Positions 1 to 5,337 of a stretch of 5,337 nucleotides of DNA are shown here, piece by piece (position 1 is the stretch's first letter; each line of letters opens with the position of its first letter). The stretch spans positions 1 to 5,337 of the forward strand of contig JACMMK010000151.1 of assembly GCA_014379045.1 (NCBI GenBank), in the 5' to 3' direction. Below the pieces are notes generated by a model. It ran no database searches, had not been told where the DNA came from, and was given only the letters and a program-made list of their open reading frames with translations. This DNA comes from Burkholderiales bacterium. Lineage in GTDB: Bacteria > Pseudomonadota > Gammaproteobacteria > Burkholderiales > CAIKXV01. A program made the translations under genes and the position numbers.

Positions 1-4
1 AGAC

Positions 5-56
5 TGACCGCACGCTGGCGCGCGAAAGGGGGATCGTTGACCGCACGCTGGCGCGC
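5..56. repeat. 19-bp direct repeat around the SulP start
   Basis: TGACCGCACGCTGGCGCGC occurs exactly at 5-23 and again at 38-56. The period is 33 bp, so both copies are in the same reading frame and both encode TARWRA. The base before each copy makes CTG (4-6) and TTG (37-39) respectively, so the duplication reproduces a possible start codon. Similarity stops after the 19 bp: 24-36 and 57-69 do not align well. This looks like a short tandem duplication of the gene's 5' end, or less likely an assembly artefact near a contig end. Confidence 0.9.
25..32 (+). promoter_or_regulatory. Candidate ribosome-binding site for the SulP gene
   Basis: AAAGGGGG lies 4 bases before the TTG at 37. It is a purine-rich, partial Shine-Dalgarno with rather short spacing, and it is the main argument for starting at 37. 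It sits between the two copies of the 19-bp repeat. If translation begins further upstream, this would be ordinary coding sequence (Lys-Gly-Gly). Confidence 0.45.
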
Positions 57-2292
57 TCGGGTGGGGCTGGACAAGGGCACGTTCGCCGCCGACCTCACCG
101 CCGGCGTCACCGCGACGCTGGTGTCGGTGCCCACGGCGATCGGCTACGGCCTGTTCGCGTTCGCCCCCCTCGGCCCCGACTACTTCGGCTACGGTGTGCT
201 CGCCGGGCTCTACTGCGCGGTATTCATGTCGGTCACCGCACTCGCCCTCGGCGCGCGCTCGCGACTGCTCTACGGCCCGCGCAACGTCGTCACGTTCATG
301 ATCAATGCGCTGGTGCTGCACACGCTGATCGAGACGCATGGCGAGGTGTTGGCAACGCTGCCCCCGCATCTCGTGGTCAGCCTCGTGCTTCTGTTCGGAC
401 TGCTGGCCGGCGCGCTGCAGGTTCTGTTCGGCGCACTGCGGCTGGGCAACGCCGTCAAGTTCGTCCCGCACCCGGTGATCGCGGGGTTTCAGAGTACCGC
501 CGCGCTGCTGCTGATACTCGGCCAGGTCGATGCCGTGCTGGGATTCGTCGAACACGTCCCGCTGGCGGCGCTCCCTGCGCGTCTGAACGAGATCAATCCG
601 ATCGCGCTCGGCGTCGCCGCATTGACCTTCAGCGCATGCCTGATCCGTCCGCGGATGCTCACGCGCGTGCCGTCGCTGGTGGTCGGTGGCCTGATCGGCA
701 CCGCGACTTTCCACGCGCTGACGTTACTGTTGCCCGGGCAATCGATCGGCGCCGTCATCGGCACTGTTCCCGGGGGACTGCCCTGGCCGCTGCACGCGCC
801 CGACTTCTGGTGGCTGCTGAGCGCGGAACCGATGCGGCCGCTGCTGCCCTCGTTCGCGTTGGGTGCACTCAGCATCGCCCTCGTCGCCTCGCTCGACGCA
901 CTGCTCAGCGCAAAAGTGATCGGTGGCGCCGACTCGGGCACGCTCGACGTCAATCGCGAAATGGTGCGCATCGGCGCCGGCAACATGGTCGGTGCGTGTT
1001 TCGGTGCGATCCCCGGCGCAATCGCGCTCGCATCGAGCCTGGCGAGCCAGCGTGCCGGTGCACGCACCGCACTGGCCGGCGTGGTGCAGTTGTTGCTGAT
1101 CCTGCTGATCGTCACGCTGCTCGGCAGCGTGCTCGGTACGATTCCGCGCGCGGTGGTCGGCAGTCTGCTGATCGTCGTCGGACTGGGTCTGTTCGACCGC
1201 TGGACGCTGCGCATCGTCGGGCAGGCGCTGCGCGGGAACCTGCGCCCGCTGCGCGCGGCGTCGCGCGAGCTGTCGATCGTGTCGATGTTCGCTGCGATCG
1301 CGCTCACCGTCCATATCGTCGCTGCGGTCGCGATCGGCGTCGTCGTCTCGATCGTCTACTTCATCGTGCGCATGAGCCGGTCGGTGATCCGGCGCAGTTA
1401 TCGCTGCGCGCTGGTCCGCTCGCGCTGCCAGCGACCGCCGGCAGACGAGGAAGCCCTGGCGACGCTGGGCAGGAACATCGTCGTGTTCGAACTCGAAGGG
1501 TCGATCTTCTTCGGTACCGCGGAGAACCTCGCCAACAGGATCGAGAGGGCATGCCAGGACGGGGTCACCATCGTCGTGCTCGATCTCACGCGCGTGACCG
1601 AGGTCGACATCACGGGTGCGCGCATCCTCACGCGGGTCAACGATCTGCTGGTGGGCGACGGTCATCACCTGTTGCTTTCCGGACTCGCGCGCGGCGGCCC
1701 GCTCGACCGCTATCTCGACGCCGCGCGCACCCGCACCGCGATCACTGCCGAGCGCGTGTTCCCGGACACCGACCGCGCACTCGAGTGGGCAGAAGACCGG
1801 ATGCTGCTGGCGGCCGCCGCGCTGCGCACGGTGGCGGCGCCGGGCGCAGCCTCGCTCGAGGGCATCGATCTGCGTGCCTTCGACCTGTTCGCCGGACTCG
1901 CCGCGCCCGAGCTCGATACGTTGCGCGCGGCGCTCGCGCTCGCCAAATTCGAGCGCGCGGCGGTACTGTTCCGTGAAGGAGAGACCGGTGACGCGCTCTA
2001 CCTCGTGGTCGATGGCACCGCGAGTGTGTGGCTGGGCGAGCGCGCGACCCGGCTGATCACGTTCTCGCCAGGCACCATACTGGGCGAACTGGCGTTGATC
2101 GACGACGCGCCGCGTTCGGCCACCGTGGTGGCCGACACTGCGCTCACCTGCCTCGTGCTGACGATCGCTGCCTACGAACGCCTGGCCGTCGAGGCGCCTG
2201 CGACCTCGATCTCGCTCACCGCGAACCTCGGCCGTGAACTCGCGCATCGACTGCGGCGCGCGAACCGCACCGTGCTCGAACTCGATCGCTGA
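37..2292 (+). CDS. SulP/SLC26-family anion transporter with STAS and cyclic-nucleotide-binding domains
   Basis: This is an inner-membrane anion permease of the SulP family, whose known substrates include sulfate, bicarbonate and dicarboxylates; the substrate here cannot be read from sequence. Residues about 20-445 are a run of hydrophobic helices with the early SulP signature DLTAG (19-23), then VPTAIGYG (31-38) and the GP pair at 80-81. A STAS domain spans about 480-588; its conserved loop is D524-I-T526-G, with Thr where SpoIIAA-type proteins carry the phosphorylated Ser. A CRP-like cyclic-nucleotide-binding domain spans about 615-745; its phosphate-binding cassette has GELAL with E684 and PRSATV with R693, the residues that contact the ribose and phosphate in binding-competent members. 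At 751 aa it is longer than usual SulP proteins because of this last domain. The start is TTG, chosen because AAAGGGGG lies just upstream and it leaves a normal short leader before DLTAG. The frame stays open to position 1, so an earlier start outside the window is possible. The stop is TGA. Confidence 0.93.
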   Translation: MTARWRARVGLDKGTFAADLTAGVTATLVSVPTAIGYGLFAFAPLGPDYFGYGVLAGLYCAVFMSVTALALGARSRLLYGPRNVVTFMINALVLHTLIETHGEVLATLPPHLVVSLVLLFGLLAGALQVLFGALRLGNAVKFVPHPVIAGFQSTAALLLILGQVDAVLGFVEHVPLAALPARLNEINPIALGVAALTFSACLIRPRMLTRVPSLVVGGLIGTATFHALTLLLPGQSIGAVIGTVPGGLPWPLHAPDFWWLLSAEPMRPLLPSFALGALSIALVASLDALLSAKVIGGADSGTLDVNREMVRIGAGNMVGACFGAIPGAIALASSLASQRAGARTALAGVVQLLLILLIVTLLGSVLGTIPRAVVGSLLIVVGLGLFDRWTLRIVGQALRGNLRPLRAASRELSIVSMFAAIALTVHIVAAVAIGVVVSIVYFIVRMSRSVIRRSYRCALVRSRCQRPPADEEALATLGRNIVVFELEGSIFFGTAENLANRIERACQDGVTIVVLDLTRVTEVDITGARILTRVNDLLVGDGHHLLLSGLARGGPLDRYLDAARTRTAITAERVFPDTDRALEWAEDRMLLAAAALRTVAAPGAASLEGIDLRAFDLFAGLAAPELDTLRAALALAKFERAAVLFREGETGDALYLVVDGTASVWLGERATRLITFSPGTILGELALIDDAPRSATVVADTALTCLVLTIAAYERLAVEAPATSISLTANLGRELAHRLRRANRTVLELDR

Positions 2293-2340
2293 AACGAACG
2301 CATACGCCGGGCACGTTGCGCCCGACCTCGGCGATACGGG

Positions 2341-2349
2341 TGCGATAAT
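2341..2349 (+). promoter_or_regulatory. Extended -10 promoter candidate for the NUDIX gene
   Basis: TGCGATAAT fits an extended -10 (TGn followed by GATAAT, 5 of 6 matches to TATAAT) in the 127-bp gap after the SulP stop. At a 17-base spacing the -35 position reads CCCGAC, which is poor; the better-looking TTGCGC at 2316-2321 is 22 bases away, too far for a normal sigma-70 promoter. An extended -10 can work without a good -35. The predicted start of transcription is near 2356, giving a leader of about 64 bases. GCGATA is also repeated at 2331-2336 and 2342-2347, one helical turn apart. Confidence 0.45.
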
Positions 2350-2419
2350 AGGGTGAGCGCCACGCCTCAACCTGCGCCTGCACGGCGTCCCCGGGCCTAC
2401 CCTTTCTGCGATCCGACCC

Positions 2420-2986
2420 ATGAATTTCTGCAGCCACTGCAGCGCGCGCGTGTCGGTGAAGGTGCCGGCAGGCGACTCGCTGCCGCGCTATGTGTGCGAC
2501 GCATGCGGCACGATCCACTATCAGAACCCGAAGCTGGTCGTGGGCTGCATTCCCCAGTGGGAAGAGCGCATCCTGCTGTGCCGGCGAGCGATCGAGCCGC
2601 GGCGCGGGTTGTGGACGGTGCCGGCGGGGTTCATGGAAAACGGCGAGACGACGATGGCGGGCGCGGCGCGCGAGACCTTCGAGGAGGCACGCGCGCGGGT
2701 CGACATGCTGCAACTGTTCGCGCTCTACAACATCCCGCACATCAGCCAGGTGTACGTGCTGTTCCGCGCGGCGCTGCGCGACCTGGACTTCAGCGCCGGC
2801 GAGGAATCGCTCGAGGTACGGCTGTTCACCGAAGAAGAGGTGCCCTGGGAGGAGATCGCCTTTGCCACGGTACGCCACACGTTGAGGCATTACTTCGACG
2901 ACCGTCGGCGTGGGCACTTCGAGATGCACGTGGGCACGATCGAACCACCGGTGCCCGCCGCGCCCCCCGTGCCGCGCGCGCCCTGA
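2420..2986 (+). CDS. Zinc-ribbon NUDIX hydrolase, FAD/ADP-ribose pyrophosphatase-like
   Basis: This is a 188-aa cytoplasmic NUDIX hydrolase expected to cleave a nucleoside diphosphate linked to another moiety. An N-terminal zinc ribbon is formed by C4-x2-C7 and C26-x2-C29, followed by the YQNPKLVVGC segment (34-43). The NUDIX box is G70-x5-E76-x7-R84-E85-x2-E88-E89, with the metal-binding glutamates intact; the glycine normally two residues after the EE pair is Arg91. Zinc ribbon, YQNPK segment, HISQVYVLF (107-115), ESLEVRLF (129-136) and the GTIEP-like end together resemble the plant NUDX23 group (FAD and ADP-ribose pyrophosphatases), so these are the best substrate guesses; this is by remembered similarity, not a search. 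The C-terminal 16 residues are Pro/Ala-rich and probably disordered. The ATG places the first Cys at position 4, as in relatives, but I see no clear Shine-Dalgarno in the 20 bases before it. It converges with the next gene. Confidence 0.93.
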   Translation: MNFCSHCSARVSVKVPAGDSLPRYVCDACGTIHYQNPKLVVGCIPQWEERILLCRRAIEPRRGLWTVPAGFMENGETTMAGAARETFEEARARVDMLQLFALYNIPHISQVYVLFRAALRDLDFSAGEESLEVRLFTEEEVPWEEIAFATVRHTLRHYFDDRRRGHFEMHVGTIEPPVPAAPPVPRAP

Positions 2987-2991
2987 GCGCC

Positions 2992-3011
2992 GCTGCGACT
3001 ACATCCGCAGC
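2992..3011. other. Short inverted repeat between convergent genes
   Basis: GCTGCG at 2992-2997 and CGCAGC at 3006-3011 can form a 6-bp stem with an 8-base loop. It straddles the 12-bp gap between the NUDIX stop (TGA, 2984-2986) and the amidohydrolase stop (TAG, 2999-3001). No T-tract follows on either strand, so it is not a canonical intrinsic terminator. It may still pause or stop converging polymerases, or be chance in GC-rich DNA. Confidence 0.3.
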
Positions 3012-3970
3012 AGCCGCTTCGCGTTCCCGTTAAGGATCTTCTCGCGATCCTCGGTGCAGAGCGGCACCTCCTGCATCCATGCGGTGCCCGGTGCGTTCTC
3101 GACGTAGGGGTAGTCGATGCCAAAGAGGATGCGGTCGATCCCCATCTCCATCACCGTGCACAGCAATGCCGAATGCGAGAAATTGCCGCTCGTGGTCAGC
3201 CAGAAGTGTTCGCGGAAGGTCTCGCGGAAATAGAGCGGGCTGTTGCCCGAGCGCGACATCGTCATGTCGATGCGCCAGAGCAGGAACGGCAGGCCTTCGC
3301 CCAGATGACCGCAGATGATCTTGAGCTTCGGATACGTCTCGAACACGCGCGACAGCACCAATCGCACTGCCTGCGTCGCGGTCTCCACGCCGAACCCCCA
3401 ACCCGCGTTGGTGATCGATGGAAACTCCTTCACGTAATCCTTGTAGTACGCGTCGATCACGACGGGATTCGGCCGCGACGGGTGGATGTAGATCGGCACG
3501 TCGAGCGCCTGCGCGCGCTCGAAGATCGGCCAGAAACGCTTGTCGTCGATGAACAGCCCCTGCGTCAGTCCGTGCACCATCGCGCCCTTCATGCCGAGTT
3601 CGACCACGGCACGCTCGAGCTCGTCGGCCGCGGCCTGCGGATCGGCGGCCGGAAGGGTGGCGAAGCCGGCGAAACGGCTGGGATGGCGGGCGATGGTCTC
3701 GCGCAACCGGTCGTTGACACGCCGTGCGATCGGCACCGCGGTCGCACCATCGAGGCGATGCGTCGCCGGCGCTGCGTGCGACAGCACCTGGATATCGACA
3801 CCCGCCTCGTCCATCAGGCGGATGCGCTCGTGGTCGAGATCGAGCAGGCGCGGACCCATCTTCGGCTGCGCCTCGTAGCCGTCGAACAGCTTCGACAGTT
3901 CCGGGTCGAAGTAATGCTCTTCGAGCGCGATGACCTGCGGGCGGGGGTGGGTCGGAGGCGGGGTCGACAT
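2999..3970 (-). CDS. Amidohydrolase-2 family protein, gamma-resorcylate decarboxylase-like
   Basis: This is a 323-aa cytoplasmic TIM-barrel protein of the amidohydrolase-2 (ACMSD-like) group. Many members are metal-dependent, non-oxidative decarboxylases of aromatic acids, and some are hydrolases. The visible active-site set matches gamma-resorcylate (2,6-dihydroxybenzoate) decarboxylase: E17 and H19 in ALEEH, H163 in YIHP, H222 and E225 in GHLGEG, and D286 in ILFGIDYPYEN-type context (281-292). LLWRID (230-235) and LTTSGNF (258-264) also match that group. E-x-H rather than H-x-H at the N-terminus favours it over ACMSD itself. Length is normal. The ATG is chosen because GAGGAG lies 8 bases upstream; an ATG 7 bases earlier (3975-3977) opens a different, Arg-rich frame. 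The first 12 residues are Pro-rich and precede the barrel. It lies downstream of a codirectional MFS gene, which suggests uptake and processing of one compound. The exact substrate is unknown. Confidence 0.92.
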   Translation of the reverse strand: MSTPPPTHPRPQVIALEEHYFDPELSKLFDGYEAQPKMGPRLLDLDHERIRLMDEAGVDIQVLSHAAPATHRLDGATAVPIARRVNDRLRETIARHPSRFAGFATLPAADPQAAADELERAVVELGMKGAMVHGLTQGLFIDDKRFWPIFERAQALDVPIYIHPSRPNPVVIDAYYKDYVKEFPSITNAGWGFGVETATQAVRLVLSRVFETYPKLKIICGHLGEGLPFLLWRIDMTMSRSGNSPLYFRETFREHFWLTTSGNFSHSALLCTVMEMGIDRILFGIDYPYVENAPGTAWMQEVPLCTEDREKILNGNAKRLLRM

Positions 3971-3978
3971 CGGGCATG

Positions 3979-3984
3979 CTCCTC
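3979..3984 (-). promoter_or_regulatory. Strong Shine-Dalgarno for the amidohydrolase
   Basis: Read on the minus strand this is GAGGAG, with 8 bases before the ATG at 3970. It is the clearest ribosome-binding site in the window. It rules out the nearby out-of-frame ATG at 3977, which would leave only one base of spacing. Confidence 0.8.
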
Positions 3985-4002
3985 GGTGGGATCGTTCTCG
4001 GT

Positions 4003-4038
4003 CGCGAACATTACACGAGTCTGCGACGCCTGTTCGCG
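4003..4038. promoter_or_regulatory. Operator-like inverted repeat around the putative amidohydrolase promoter
   Basis: CGCGAACA at 4003-4010 and TGTTCGCG at 4031-4038 are perfect 8-bp inverted half-sites separated by 20 bp; one further pair (4001 with 4040) matches after a mismatch. One half overlaps the proposed -10/start region and the other the proposed -35. That is the arrangement expected of a repressor site, though no regulator gene is visible in the window. Confidence 0.4.
4010..4015 (-). promoter_or_regulatory. Possible -10 box for the amidohydrolase
   Basis: The minus strand reads TGTAAT, 5 of 6 matches to TATAAT, about 40 bases before the start codon. A 17-base spacer puts the -35 at 4033-4038 (minus strand CGCGAA), which is a poor match to TTGACA. 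Transcription would begin near 4003 with a leader of about 33 bases. A weak -35 combined with a surrounding inverted repeat would suit a regulated promoter, but this is inference. Confidence 0.35.
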
Positions 4039-4141
4039 GCGCTTTCGCCCGGTCGCGCAGCCGCGCCGATCGGGTCGACCGCTTGGCTACGAGACCTGCG
4101 AGCGCTTGCCGGTGTGCGAGCCATCCCCCGCGCGTCCCGGC

Positions 4142-4163
4142 GTCGTCACGACGTCGTGCCGAC
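4142..4163. repeat. 22-bp near-perfect palindrome in the MFS-amidohydrolase gap
   Basis: The core CACGACGTCGTG (4147-4158) is a perfect 12-bp palindrome. After one mismatch (4146/4159), GTCG at 4142-4145 pairs with CGAC at 4160-4163, giving 10 of 11 matched pairs with the centre between 4152 and 4153. It lies about 45 bases past the MFS stop and about 170 bases before the amidohydrolase start. With no central loop and no T-tract it looks more like a dimeric regulator's binding site than a terminator, though its RNA could fold into a strong hairpin. Confidence 0.5.
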
Positions 4164-4208
4164 TCGTCCCAACTGCAGGCCCGATCGCAAGCGCGGTGGC
4201 ATGCGGGT

Positions 4209-5337
4209 CTATCTGCGTTCGGCAGGCGCCACCGGCGTCAACACCGCCGCGAGCATCAGGCTCGCTGCCGCGACCCCCAATGCCAACCTGAAGTCGCCGT
4301 GCAGCGCGACCAACCGCTCGGCGAACATGGGCCCGGCGATCTGGCCGAACGCGAACCAGATCGTCATCACCGTGAACAGCCGGGTCGCCTGTGCGGGCGC
4401 CACCGTGCGCGCGACACGCAGTGAAGTCAGCGTGATCAGGACGAACGTCCCGCCGACGAGCACCGCTGAAACGACCAGCGCGAATGGATGCGACGAAGCC
4501 GCAGGGGCTGCGACGCCGATCGCCTGCGCAAGATAGGCCGCCCGCAGTTGCCGGTCGTCGCTCGTCGCGAAGCGCAACGTGGCCAGGGTCGACAGTGCAG
4601 CGGCCGTACCGACCAGGGGCCAGTACGCTGCGTACACCCAGCCGGGCGCGTTGGTGCCTTCGAGCGCCGCGCGCGCGAGTAGCGGCAGGAAGGTTGCCGG
4701 CACGATGTACGCGAACCCGAACAGCGCATAGCCGACGATCAGGCCCCGTGACGCCCTGGTGAGCCGAACCGGAGCGTCCACGCTCGCGCTGCCGCGCGCC
4801 TCGGTACGCGGGCGGTACCACCGCCACACTGCGGCCGTCGCGAGACTGCACAGCAGGCCGAGCGCGAGCCAGGTCGCATGCGATCCGACCTGTGCCGCGA
4901 CCAGCGCGAGACACACTCCGCCGGTGGCGACGATGCCGACCCCGATGCCGGTGAATACGAACGACCCCCAGCGCGGCTTGCCCGCCTCGACCAGGCGGTT
5001 GAACATCCAGCTCGACGCGAAGATCAGCACCCAGGCGCTTGCCACGCCGGTGACGAAGCGCAGGATGAACCACAGCCACACTTCGTCTGTCAGCCCCATC
5101 GCGGCAGTGGTCAGCGTAATGGCGATCAGTCCGACGCGAATCCAGCGGTCGGTTGCCCGGGTGATCAACAGCGCGGTTACCGAGCCGACGAGATAACCGA
5201 GGTAGTTGGCCGAGGCGAGGCGCGCGCCGGTACCGAGGACCAGGCCCGCGTCGAGCTGCATCATCGGCAGCAACGGCGTGAATGCGAAGCGCCCGATTGC
5301 CATTGCGATCGCGAGCGTCAGCGCCCCGGCCAGCGCG
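4209..5337 (-). CDS. YbfB/YjiJ-type MFS transporter (N-terminus cut by window edge)
   Basis: This is an inner-membrane major facilitator protein. It falls in the YbfB/YjiJ (MFS_4) type because of the first-helix motif GRFAFTPLLPMM, seen just after 5303. Numbering from the Met at 5303, NYLGYLVGS (33-41) starts helix 2, TDRW (51-54) is the shortened MFS loop motif, and LRFVTGVASAWVL (81-93) is helix 4. A charged central loop follows at about 162-185, then YALFGFAYIVPATFLP opens the second half, and a short APAERR tail ends at TAG. The frame continues past 5303 to the window edge, reading hydrophobic ALAGALTLAIA, which is the start of helix 1 in this family. The Met at 5303 is therefore internal, and the real start lies a few residues beyond 5337. 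Members of this family are mostly without known substrate; the adjacent decarboxylase-like gene makes an aromatic or other organic acid a reasonable guess. Confidence 0.9.
   Translation of the reverse strand, partial: ALAGALTLAIAMAIGRFAFTPLLPMMQLDAGLVLGTGARLASANYLGYLVGSVTALLITRATDRWIRVGLIAITLTTAAMGLTDEVWLWFILRFVTGVASAWVLIFASSWMFNRLVEAGKPRWGSFVFTGIGVGIVATGGVCLALVAAQVGSHATWLALGLLCSLATAAVWRWYRPRTEARGSASVDAPVRLTRASRGLIVGYALFGFAYIVPATFLPLLARAALEGTNAPGWVYAAYWPLVGTAAALSTLATLRFATSDDRQLRAAYLAQAIGVAAPAASSHPFALVVSAVLVGGTFVLITLTSLRVARTVAPAQATRLFTVMTIWFAFGQIAGPMFAERLVALHGDFRLALGVAAASLMLAAVLTPVAPAERR

Noticed and set aside
636..1976. A 446-codon plus-strand open frame inside the SulP gene in another frame
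   Set aside because: It is Arg/Ala-rich low-complexity sequence without motifs and is fully covered by the real gene.
2308..2324. CGGGC and GCCCG hairpin after the SulP stop as a terminator
   Set aside because: The stem is only 5 bp with a 7-base loop and no T-tract follows; such short pairs are common at this base composition.
724..2421. A 565-codon minus-strand open frame lying antisense to most of the SulP gene
   Set aside because: Its product is dominated by Arg, Asp, Glu and Gln with no fold-like pattern, as expected from the complement of GC-rich coding DNA. The plus-strand frame holds three recognisable domains.
3030..3977. A 315-codon minus-strand frame overlapping the amidohydrolase, with an ATG 7 bases upstream of the real one
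   Set aside because: Spacing to the Shine-Dalgarno is one base, the product is Arg-rich, and the other frame has all active-site motifs.
3814..4011. A 65-codon minus-strand frame starting at 4011, ahead of the amidohydrolase, as a possible leader peptide
   Set aside because: It runs deep into the amidohydrolase gene, becomes Arg/Ser-rich, and has no ribosome-binding site of its own.
4067..4187. CGATCGGG (4067-4074) and CCCGATCG (4180-4187) as a long-range inverted repeat
   Set aside because: The two 8-mers are over 100 bp apart, built on the common palindrome CGATCG, and probably coincide by chance.
4087..5079. A 330-codon minus-strand frame overlapping the MFS gene and running into the intergenic gap
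   Set aside because: It is an Arg/Gly/His-rich shadow with no membrane helices, while the MFS frame has a clear family pattern.

Overview
This is a GC-rich window with strong G/C preference at third codon positions. The four recognisable genes are of bacterial type. The protein families and the zinc-ribbon NUDIX type suggest a proteobacterium, perhaps beta or gamma, but nothing here fixes the genus. I see no tRNA, rRNA, insertion sequence, CRISPR array or phage gene.

Layout, left to right. (1) A plus-strand gene fills about 37-2292. It encodes a SulP/SLC26-type anion transporter with a C-terminal STAS domain followed by a cyclic-nucleotide-binding (CRP-like) domain. Its reading frame is open to the left edge, and a 19-bp direct repeat surrounds the proposed TTG start, so the true N-terminus is uncertain. 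(2) After a 127-bp gap with an extended -10 promoter candidate comes a plus-strand NUDIX hydrolase (2420-2986). It has an N-terminal zinc ribbon and resembles the FAD/ADP-ribose pyrophosphatase type (plant NUDX23-like). (3) Converging on it with only 12 bp between the stop codons is a minus-strand amidohydrolase-2 protein (2999-3970). It has the E-x-H, HP, GHxGEG and D residues of the gamma-resorcylate decarboxylase group. (4) Upstream of that gene on the same strand is a 238-bp gap (3971-4208) holding a strong Shine-Dalgarno, a -10-like box bracketed by an 8-bp inverted repeat, and a separate 22-bp near-perfect palindrome. (5) The right end is a minus-strand MFS transporter of the YbfB/YjiJ type. 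It is cut by the window edge only a short way into its N-terminus.

How they may work together. The MFS gene and the amidohydrolase are codirectional and could form an uptake-plus-decarboxylation (or hydrolysis) pair for an aromatic acid. However, the 238-bp gap with its own promoter-like and operator-like signals suggests the amidohydrolase can be controlled separately. The SulP and NUDIX genes are codirectional but probably separately transcribed. I see no convincing new multi-gene system. The points most worth following are the transporter fused to a second-messenger sensor, the duplicated start region, and the two symmetric elements ahead of the amidohydrolase.
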